From Flavipsychrobacter sp. (lineage in GTDB: Bacteria > Bacteroidota > Bacteroidia > Chitinophagales > Chitinophagaceae), in the NCBI GenBank assembly GCA_017849575.1, contig JAFIGV010000030.1:96386-160385 (forward strand): 64,000 nt of DNA, written 5' to 3'. The notes under the pieces were generated by a model. That model saw nothing but the letters and a program-made list of their open reading frames with translations, did no database searches and was not told where the DNA came from. Shown here piece after piece: positions 43,543-49,982 of this stretch. Made by a program: the position numbers and the translations under genes. Numbering within the stretch: the first letter of the stretch is position 1; every line of letters starts with the position of its first letter.

Positions 43543-44961
43543 TTAAAGCAGGGTTGTAGGACAAACATAGTCGGTAACAGGGAAGCGGCCGCTCTCCTTG
43601 ATCACTTTGAAGCCGCCAGCCACATCAATAAGGTTGGTGTAGCCCCGTGCCCGCAGTATAGAAGCAAAAACCATAGACCGGTAGCCGCCGGCACAATGTA
43701 CATAATAGGTTTTGTCTTTGTCAACCGCAGCTATGTTTTCATTGATGTAATCGAGCGGCATGTTTTCAGCGCCTACAATGTGTTCGCTATCATACTCGCT
43801 TTTACGGCGCACATCCATTATGCTTACCGTTTCCTTCTGCATCAGGTCGGCAAGTTCATCTGCTGTTACAGACTTGATGCTATCCGTTTCCTTTCCTGCA
43901 TTTTTCCATGCGTCAAAACCTCCGTCCAGATAGCCAATAGTATTATCGTAGCCTACACGGGAAAGACGGACAATCACTTCAGCTTCGCGGCCGGGCTCCG
44001 TAATGAGCAGAATGGGCTGCTTGATGTCGGTGATCAGTGTGCCGGCCCAGGGTGCAAAATTTCCGTTGATGCCGATATTGATGCTATTGGGAATAAAGCC
44101 TTTGTTGAAAACCTGAGGGTCGCGTGTATCTAACACGAGCGCGCCGGTTTCATTGGCCGCCGCCTCAAAAGCCTCGGGAGACATAGCCTGCTGTCCGCGC
44201 TCCATCACAGTATCCATACTTTCATATCCCTGAATATTCATCAGTACATTCAGCGGGAAATATTTTGGCGGTGGCGTAAGACCTGTCAACAACTCTTTGA
44301 TAAATTCTTCACGGGTCATATCCGCACGCAGCGCATAGTTTGTTTTTTTCTGATTGCCCAGCAGGTCGGTGGTTTCCTTGCTCATGTTCTTACCACAGGC
44401 GCTGCCCGCTCCGTGTGCAGGATATACCACTACATCATCTGGCAGGGTCATGATCTTATTACGCAGAGAATCGAACAGCAGCGACGCCAGTTTCTCCTGA
44501 GTGAGTTCTGCTATTACCTTCTGGGCCAGATCCGGACGACCAACGTCACCAATAAACAGGGTGTCGCCGCTAAACAAACCCACTGATTTTCCGCTTTCAT
44601 CCTTCAGCAAAAAGCAGGAGCTTTCCATAGTATGACCGGGCGTGTGCAGCACCTGTATGGTTACATTTCCCACCCGAAACTCCTGATCATCGGTGGCAAC
44701 AATAGCATCGAAACCTGGCTTTGCCGTGGGACCATATACGATATCAGCACCTGTTTTTTTAGCGAGGTCGAGGTGACCGGAAACAAAATCTGCGTGGAAG
44801 TGCGTTTCAAAAACGTACTTAATTTTTGCGTCATTTTTCTCCGCGCGCTTAATGTAAGGCTCTACCTCACGGAGCGGATCAATAATGGCGGCTTCGCCAT
44901 TGCTTTCGATGTAATATGCACCATGTGCAAGACAACCGGTATAAATCTGTTCGATGATCAT
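43543..44961 (-). CDS. CstB-like persulfide dioxygenase: MBL fold plus two rhodanese domains
   Basis: Residues 1-240 are an ETHE1-type metallo-beta-lactamase domain, a non-haem iron persulfide dioxygenase family: THFHADFVSGH, HTPGHTMESS and the metal Asp in LFSGDTLFIGDVGRPD. Residues about 265-360 form a rhodanese domain whose active loop reads LITEPGREAE with no Cys, so it is catalytically dead. Residues about 370-472 form a second rhodanese with HCAGGYRS, keeping Cys. This MBL, dead rhodanese, active rhodanese order is that of CstB, which oxidises persulfides to thiosulfate. An operator and -7 element lie upstream at 44979-45022. Confidence 0.93.
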   Translation of the reverse strand: MIIEQIYTGCLAHGAYYIESNGEAAIIDPLREVEPYIKRAEKNDAKIKYVFETHFHADFVSGHLDLAKKTGADIVYGPTAKPGFDAIVATDDQEFRVGNVTIQVLHTPGHTMESSCFLLKDESGKSVGLFSGDTLFIGDVGRPDLAQKVIAELTQEKLASLLFDSLRNKIMTLPDDVVVYPAHGAGSACGKNMSKETTDLLGNQKKTNYALRADMTREEFIKELLTGLTPPPKYFPLNVLMNIQGYESMDTVMERGQQAMSPEAFEAAANETGALVLDTRDPQVFNKGFIPNSINIGINGNFAPWAGTLITDIKQPILLITEPGREAEVIVRLSRVGYDNTIGYLDGGFDAWKNAGKETDSIKSVTADELADLMQKETVSIMDVRRKSEYDSEHIVGAENMPLDYINENIAAVDKDKTYYVHCAGGYRSMVFASILRARGYTNLIDVAGGFKVIKESGRFPVTDYVCPTTLL

Positions 44962-44978
44962 AGCTTAAATGTTTTGTA

Positions 44979-45022
44979 CAAAGATGAAAGGTTTGCACAC
45001 GCAAAAAGGTGATAAATATCAC
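44979..45022 (-). promoter_or_regulatory. Crp/Fnr-type operator plus -7 element of the CstB-like gene
   Basis: A perfect palindrome GTGATATTTATCAC occupies 45022-45009 and a -7-like element CATCTTTG 44986-44979, centres 33 bases apart. The predicted start is near 44975, 14 bases before the ATG. It lies in the gap between TauE/SafE and this gene, so the operon can be transcribed separately. Confidence 0.65.
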
Positions 45023-45028
45023 AATATC

Positions 45029-45823
45029 CTAATGCAGATAAAGCTCCTTTATGAGGATATAAATACCCATCACGAGCACAAACCAGCCAAAGCCTGCCTT
45101 GAGCTTATCGCCGGAGATCTTTTTTCCCAGTGAGATGCCGATAAATACACCACCAATAGCAGTTAAGGTAACCTTCAGCAATAACCACCAGTCTGTGGCA
45201 TAGTGACCGATATCTCCTAAAAAACCAATCAGAGAATTGATGGCAATAATGAGTAGCGAAGTACCGACAGCCTCCTTTACGGGCAACCGAAGAATGAGCA
45301 CCAGTGTGGGGATAAGCAGAAAACCGCCCCCGGCACCCAGCAAGCCTGTGACAAGGCCAATACCAATGCCATAGAGGACCAGCCTGCCTAATTTATGATC
45401 GGCTTGTATCTCCGACAGGTCTTCTGCACCACCTCTGATCATAGAAATAGAGGCAGCCAGCATCAGCACAGCAAACAGGACCAAGGTGGCCATAGACTTG
45501 GTAACCACAAAACCACGGACTGCAAACAAATGTTGCGGCACCGCCGGCACCAGCCATCTGCGGGTGAGGAAAACGGTAATCACCGAAGAAAGGCCAAAGA
45601 GTAGCGCGGTCTTGATCTGAACATTCTTATTGAAGTAATTGCGTGTGGCGCCGATAAGACTGGTGCTGCCTACGATAAACAGCGAATAAGATGTAGCCAG
45701 GGTGGGTTCGATATGAAAAAGATAGACGAGAACCGGTACGGTGAGGATAGATCCGCCGCCGCCAATTAACCCCAGCGAAACACCAATAAAAGCGGCGGCG
45801 AAATATCCAAAAAGATGCATCAT
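45029..45823 (-). CDS. TauE/SafE-family sulfite/sulfur-anion exporter
   Basis: This 264-aa membrane protein has about eight hydrophobic segments and the two family repeats GLIGGGGSILTVPVLVYL and GLLGAGGGFLLIPTLVLIL. It probably exports sulfite, thiosulfate or related anions, fitting the downstream persulfide dioxygenase. I start it at the ATG at 45823. The frame opens with a TTG at 45835, but that codon lies within the predicted -7 element and cannot be in the mRNA if the promoter call is right. A second ATG follows at 45820. Confidence 0.9.
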   Translation of the reverse strand: MMHLFGYFAAAFIGVSLGLIGGGGSILTVPVLVYLFHIEPTLATSYSLFIVGSTSLIGATRNYFNKNVQIKTALLFGLSSVITVFLTRRWLVPAVPQHLFAVRGFVVTKSMATLVLFAVLMLAASISMIRGGAEDLSEIQADHKLGRLVLYGIGIGLVTGLLGAGGGFLLIPTLVLILRLPVKEAVGTSLLIIAINSLIGFLGDIGHYATDWWLLLKVTLTAIGGVFIGISLGKKISGDKLKAGFGWFVLVMGIYILIKELYLH

Positions 45824-45832
45824 CCTAAAGTG

Positions 45833-45876
45833 CAAAGTTCTCTGGTAAAAAAACTTCCCCCTGTGATTATGGTCAC
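45833..45876 (-). promoter_or_regulatory. Crp/Fnr-type operator plus -7 element of TauE/SafE
   Basis: A perfect palindrome GTGACCATAATCAC occupies 45876-45863 and a -7-like GAACTTTG 45840-45833, centres 33 bases apart. The predicted transcript would have a very short leader of about 6 bases before the ATG at 45823. The palindrome begins 7 bases from the end of the Crp/Fnr gene. Confidence 0.65.
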
Positions 45877-45882
45877 CGAAGG

Positions 45883-46524
45883 TTAAAGGTTCAGGTTGAC
45901 GATCTCAATATTTTGACGGTGCACCCTCACCATCCCTTTGTCGGCAAGTTTTTTCATCAGTCTTGAAATAACCTCTCTCGACGAGTTGAGTTCGTGGGCA
46001 ATCTCAGCATGGGTAAAAGGAATGAAATCGCTTTTTAAAGACTGTTGATTCTTGCGCAGATAAAACAGGAGACGTTCATCCATGTTCCTGAAGGCAATGT
46101 GATCAATAGTGGTAAGCAGCTCCTCAAAGCGATTGCGATAATTTCCCAGCACAAACTGCGACCAGCCCTTGTATGCGCTCATCCACCGATCCATATTATC
46201 GAGCGGAATGGTGATGGCCTCAGTAGCAGAAATGGCTTTTGCTGTGAGCTCACTGCGCTCTTGTTTTAAGGCACAGATCATAGACAACGCGCAGGCCTGA
46301 CCCGGTTCCAGAAAATACATGAAGAATTCGTTGCCTTCATCATCTTCCCGAAACACTTTCACCAGTCCTTTGGTAACGATAAGCGTTGAACGAAAGTACT
46401 GGCCTGTTTTCATCATCAGTTCGCCTTCTTCAAAATTGCGCAAGGTTCCTTTCTCCGCTATTTCCTGCAGCAGTTCTTTTTCGAACATAGGGAATAACGG
46501 TTGTAATTCGGCAATGGTAAGCAT
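45883..46524 (-). CDS. Crp/Fnr-family transcription regulator
   Basis: This 213-aa regulator has a cyclic-nucleotide-binding-like beta-roll (residues 15-125) and a C-terminal winged helix with a recognition region SSREVISRLMKKLADKGMV. The beta-roll lacks the N-terminal Cys cluster of oxygen-sensing FNR; a single Cys occurs in GQACALSMICALKQ (two Cys near residues 92-99), which could sense persulfide or redox state. The neighbouring TauE/SafE and CstB-like promoters carry GTGA-N6-TCAC sites, a typical Crp-family target, so it is the likely regulator. Its own promoter carries a consensus -7 (46591-46584) but no such palindrome. Confidence 0.92.
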   Translation of the reverse strand: MLTIAELQPLFPMFEKELLQEIAEKGTLRNFEEGELMMKTGQYFRSTLIVTKGLVKVFREDDEGNEFFMYFLEPGQACALSMICALKQERSELTAKAISATEAITIPLDNMDRWMSAYKGWSQFVLGNYRNRFEELLTTIDHIAFRNMDERLLFYLRKNQQSLKSDFIPFTHAEIAHELNSSREVISRLMKKLADKGMVRVHRQNIEIVNLNL

Positions 46525-46583
46525 GATGGTAGCGATTTTATCCGGAGCAATCAGCCCGATCAGTTAAAAAATGATAATAGTCG

Positions 46584-46591
46584 CAAAGATA
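46584..46591 (-). promoter_or_regulatory. Putative -7 element of the Crp/Fnr gene
   Basis: TATCTTTG on the minus strand matches TAnnTTTG exactly, about 60 bases before the ATG at 46524. No GTGA-N6-TCAC palindrome is found at the activating distance, so the regulator does not appear to activate itself. Confidence 0.5.
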
Positions 46592-46592
46592 C

Positions 46593-47438
46593 TTATCGTT
46601 GAGGATCAGGAAATAATAACCTTAGCGCTCGAAAAAGGGCAGGATGACCGACTGTTGCATGATCTTCCTCTGGCAGGTAGTCAAACACAATCTGTGTATG
46701 CTTCCCCGCGTATTTTCTGACTTGATCTGCAAAAATGTTGGCGTCCACTTCCATCACATGTGGTGTGTTGCCGGGAGCAAGCCCTTCTTTACCCACGGCC
46801 ACATACACTTGTTTCACGTTGGCTATTGCAGCTACGGGCTGTGTTTTCAGAAGTTCGCCATCGTTCCACCAAAGGCTGGGACTTATGATGATATAGCGGT
46901 TAAAAAGGTCAGGGTAAAACCAAAGTACCCGGCTTGCGAGCAGACCAGCCAGCGACTGACCAATAAGCGTGCGGTCTTCCGCGCCGCGGTATCGGGCCGC
47001 GACGTAAGGCTGTAGTTCCTTACTCAAAAAACGAACAAACTTTTCGGCTCCTCCTGCAGACGGCAGCAGCCTCTGATAAAAGCTGTCCTTTCCCGTCGTC
47101 GTAAAGTCCCGCTTTCTGTCTGTATTGGCAATTCCAACAATGATGGATTGGGGCACACGATCAATCCACGGGAAATTATTGTACTGGTACAAGCCCACCG
47201 TGTGTATAAAATCTTCGTCGGCACCCCCGTCGAGTAAAAACACAACTGGAAAATGAGAGGTATCGTTGGCAAGATAAGCTGGAGGGAGATAAATGTTCAG
47301 TATCCGGTCTTCGTTCAATATTGAGGAATGAAGGGTCTCAGTAATTCCAAGCACGAACGGTTTTTGAGATACAGGAGTCTGCGCAGACAAGACAAGGGTA
47401 AGGAAACAAAACAGGCAGCAGGTGATTGTAGTTTTCAT
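46593..47438 (-). CDS. Secreted alpha/beta-hydrolase esterase (Fes/IroE-like)
   Basis: This 281-aa protein has a signal peptide ending near AQ (residues 1-20). The nucleophile elbow GQSLAG (near residue 165) and a His in EEDHATVGHPALF fit the esterase D / enterochelin-esterase-like family. It likely hydrolyses an ester in the periplasm; siderophore esters are one possibility. Its stop lies just before the Crp/Fnr promoter. No clear operator is seen before it. Confidence 0.85.
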   Translation of the reverse strand: MKTTITCCLFCFLTLVLSAQTPVSQKPFVLGITETLHSSILNEDRILNIYLPPAYLANDTSHFPVVFLLDGGADEDFIHTVGLYQYNNFPWIDRVPQSIIVGIANTDRKRDFTTTGKDSFYQRLLPSAGGAEKFVRFLSKELQPYVAARYRGAEDRTLIGQSLAGLLASRVLWFYPDLFNRYIIISPSLWWNDGELLKTQPVAAIANVKQVYVAVGKEGLAPGNTPHVMEVDANIFADQVRKYAGKHTQIVFDYLPEEDHATVGHPALFRALRLLFPDPQR

Positions 47439-47664
47439 GAACTGAAAATAAAGAAAGTCCGCTTCCGGTTTTGGGTGAATGTACTTTTCTAAGAAAGTGA
47501 GACTTACGAAAAGATTTTTTTCAGGGGGTGATCCGCGGTTTACGCAGCCTTCGTCAAAAATTTGCGCGACGCTTTTTGAGTGGGGCAGACACAGTTTTTA
47601 GATTGTTTAAAATACACCGACACATTATTCAGCAGATCCACGGTGACGGGAAGGCCGGGAGGCA

Positions 47665-47708
47665 GTGACTTCCGTCACGGTACAAAATGCGGCGGGCACC
47701 TACCTTAG
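47665..47708 (+). promoter_or_regulatory. Crp/Fnr-type operator plus -7 element of the peroxiredoxin
   Basis: A perfect palindrome GTGACTTCCGTCAC occupies 47665-47678 and a -7-like element TACCTTAG 47701-47708, centres 33 bases apart as at the other three sites but on the opposite strand. The predicted start is near 47712, 13 bases before the ATG. Confidence 0.6.
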
Positions 47709-47724
47709 TCCTAAAACAAAAACA

Positions 47725-48411
47725 ATGGAACAGAACACGCACTATGCCATGCCAAGAATTGGCGACAAGGCCCCCGAATTTACTGCAGTAACCACTCAGG
47801 GCACCATAAATTTCCCGACAGACTATGCGGGCAAATGGGTGATTCTTTTCAGTCACCCTGCAGATTTCACACCCGTGTGCACTTCTGAGTTTATGACTTT
47901 TGCCACGCTGCAACCTGAGTTCGAGGCGCTGAACTGTGCACTCGTCGGCTTGTCGGTGGATGGTCTGTACAGTCATATCGCCTGGCTGCGTACCATCAAG
48001 GAAAAGATCGTGTACAAAGGCATGAGCCAGGTGGAGGTGAACTTCCCGCTCATAGAAGACATTACCATGGAGGTGGCCAAGAAGTACGGTATGATACAGC
48101 CTGGTGAAAGCTCTACAAAGGCCGTACGGGCGGTGTTTTTCATAGACCCGGCCGGCACCATCCGCGCTATGATCTACTACCCGCTTTCTATGGGCAGAAA
48201 TTTCGACGAGATCCGTCGGGCTTTGATCGCTATGCAGGCCGCCGACAAACATAGCATTGCCACTCCGGCCGACTGGCGTCCGGGCGATGACGTGATCGTA
48301 CCTACGGCGGGCTCTTGCGGAGTGGCCAAAGACAGGATGGAGCATCAGGAAGGCATGACCTGCCACGACTGGTTTTTCTGTACCAAGCCCCTCAGTGCAG
48401 AAAGCCTTTAG
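47725..48411 (+). CDS. Peroxiredoxin, Prx6-type with C-terminal resolving cysteines
   Basis: This 228-aa thiol peroxidase reduces hydrogen peroxide and organic or sulfur hydroperoxides. The peroxidatic site PADFTPVCTSEF is near residue 46. Near the C-terminus the motif CHDWFFC gives two Cys five residues apart, as in archaeal Prx6-like enzymes that use a second Cys to resolve. I start it at ATG 47725; an open frame begins at a GTG at 47665, but that codon is the first base triplet of the operator palindrome. It stands alone, opposite to its neighbours. Confidence 0.92.
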   Translation: MEQNTHYAMPRIGDKAPEFTAVTTQGTINFPTDYAGKWVILFSHPADFTPVCTSEFMTFATLQPEFEALNCALVGLSVDGLYSHIAWLRTIKEKIVYKGMSQVEVNFPLIEDITMEVAKKYGMIQPGESSTKAVRAVFFIDPAGTIRAMIYYPLSMGRNFDEIRRALIAMQAADKHSIATPADWRPGDDVIVPTAGSCGVAKDRMEHQEGMTCHDWFFCTKPLSAESL

Positions 48412-48473
48412 ACCGTAAGCGCACAGGACCGGGGCACGGCCCGCCGCCGCGCGGGCGCGCACGCCACGATACC

Positions 48474-48505
48474 CAAAAAGAAAAGGATGGCTCAGGGCCA
48501 TCCTT
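48474..48505 (-). terminator. Terminator after the E2 acyltransferase gene
   Basis: A 9-base stem AAGGATGGC/GCCATCCTT (48483-48505) with a 5-base loop, followed on the minus strand by TTTTCTTTTT. It may also end the convergent peroxiredoxin transcript. Confidence 0.75.
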
Positions 48506-48528
48506 ATTCATGTTGCTAAATTTTGCTA

Positions 48529-49887
48529 TTAAATATCCCTGTTGATATCGAAGGCTTCCAGCTCGTTTGCCACAGCCGTCAGGAAGCTGGCTCCGAGGGA
48601 ACCATCTACGATTCTGTGGTCATAACTAAGAGATAGATACATCATGTGGCGAATGGCTATAACATCTCCGTCTTCGGTTTCCAGCACCATAGGACGCTTC
48701 TTGATACTGCCTACGGCAAGTATAGCCACCTGCGGTTGATTAATGATAGGCGTTCCCATAAGACTTCCGAAAGTGCCCACATTGGTCAGGGTGAACGTGC
48801 CACCTTGTGTATCGTCGGCCTTTAGTTTATTGCTGCGCGCAGCAAGGGCGAGGCCGTTTACATCTTTGGTTAATCCCAGCAGGTTTTTGGTATCGGCATT
48901 TTTAATAACGGGCACGATAAGGTTGCCACTGGGCAATGCAGCAGCCATGCCGATATTGATATCTTTTTTCACGATGATCTTATCGCCATCTACACTACTG
49001 TTGATCATCGGGTACTTGCGGATGCAGTTTACGATGGCTTCGATGAAAATTGGCGTGAAGGTGATCTTCTCACCATATTTCTTTTCATATTCCTTCTTTG
49101 CTTTTTCTCTCCAGCGTACGATGTTGGTCACATCACACTCTGTGAAACTGGTAACGTGTGGCGAGGTAGCTTTACTGCGAACCATATGATCGGCAATGAG
49201 CTTGCGCATGCGGTCCATTTCCACCACTTCCACGTTATTTCCATAGTTTGCTGAAGGCGCGGACTGAGGAGCCGGCGCTGCGGGCGCAGGCGTGGGCGCA
49301 GGCTGTACCTGCGGCTGTATGGGTTGCTGCACCTCTGTTTGTACGGGTGCCGCAGAAGCCGGATGGCCATTGCGACGATTGGCCACATAGCTTAGAATGT
49401 CCTTTTTGGTCACGCGGCCTTCGTTGCCCGTTCCCGGAATCTGCTCCAGTTCCGCCATACCAATTCCCTCCTTACCGGCAATATTCAAAACCAGCGGGCT
49501 GTAAAAGCGATTTCCATCCGACGACGGTGTGACCTGTGCGGCAGGTGCGGACGCCGCAGGGGCTGCGGGCTGCGGAGTTGCGGCTGCAGGCTGTGGAGCC
49601 GATGCGGCAGGAGCCGGAGCCGAAGGAGCCACGGCGGCACCTGCGCCAACAGTATCTATTTTAGCAATAACGGTACCCACGGGCACCACGTCATTCTCCT
49701 GAAAAAGTACTTCGGTGATGGTACCCTCCGCAGTGGAAGGAACTTCGCTATCTACCTTGTCGGTGGCGATCTCAAGAACCGTCTCGTCCATGCGCACTTT
49801 GTCTCCGGGCTTCTTGTGCCATTTCAGGACGGTAGCTTCCATGATGCTCTCGCCCATTTTGGGCATTACCAGATCAACTATTGCCAT
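48529..49887 (-). CDS. 2-oxo acid dehydrogenase E2 (dihydrolipoamide acyltransferase)
   Basis: This 452-aa acyltransferase has one lipoyl domain (residues 1-78, lipoyl Lys in EIATDKVDS), a long Ala/Pro-rich linker (about 80-115), a peripheral E3-binding domain (GKEGIGMAELEQI, about 135-170), a second flexible linker, and the catalytic domain with SYDHRIVDGSLG near the end. It is the E2 core of pyruvate, branched-chain or 2-oxoglutarate dehydrogenase; the E1 and E3 genes are not adjacent, so the substrate is open. A -7 element TATTTTTG lies at 49929-49922. Confidence 0.93.
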   Translation of the reverse strand: MAIVDLVMPKMGESIMEATVLKWHKKPGDKVRMDETVLEIATDKVDSEVPSTAEGTITEVLFQENDVVPVGTVIAKIDTVGAGAAVAPSAPAPAASAPQPAAATPQPAAPAASAPAAQVTPSSDGNRFYSPLVLNIAGKEGIGMAELEQIPGTGNEGRVTKKDILSYVANRRNGHPASAAPVQTEVQQPIQPQVQPAPTPAPAAPAPQSAPSANYGNNVEVVEMDRMRKLIADHMVRSKATSPHVTSFTECDVTNIVRWREKAKKEYEKKYGEKITFTPIFIEAIVNCIRKYPMINSSVDGDKIIVKKDINIGMAAALPSGNLIVPVIKNADTKNLLGLTKDVNGLALAARSNKLKADDTQGGTFTLTNVGTFGSLMGTPIINQPQVAILAVGSIKKRPMVLETEDGDVIAIRHMMYLSLSYDHRIVDGSLGASFLTAVANELEAFDINRDI

Positions 49888-49921
49888 AAATGCTTTTTAA
49901 TATGATTGAATCAAGCGGTTA

Positions 49922-49953
49922 CAAAAATAATCAAATGAGCCGCAAATGTACAA
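49922..49953 (-). promoter_or_regulatory. Putative promoter of the E2 gene
   Basis: On the minus strand TTG (49953-49951), a 21-base spacer and TATTTTTG (49929-49922) fit the Bacteroidetes -33/-7 pattern. Transcription would start near 49918. Confidence 0.55.
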
Positions 49954-49982
49954 TTCGCAGGCGATAGCCAGACGACAAAGCG

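Noticed and set aside
45824..45835. TTG start for TauE/SafE
   Set aside because: It is inside the predicted -7 element; the ATG at 45823 is available.
47665..47724. GTG start for the peroxiredoxin
   Set aside because: The codon lies in the operator palindrome and upstream of the -7 element; the ATG at 47725 starts at the conserved N-terminus.
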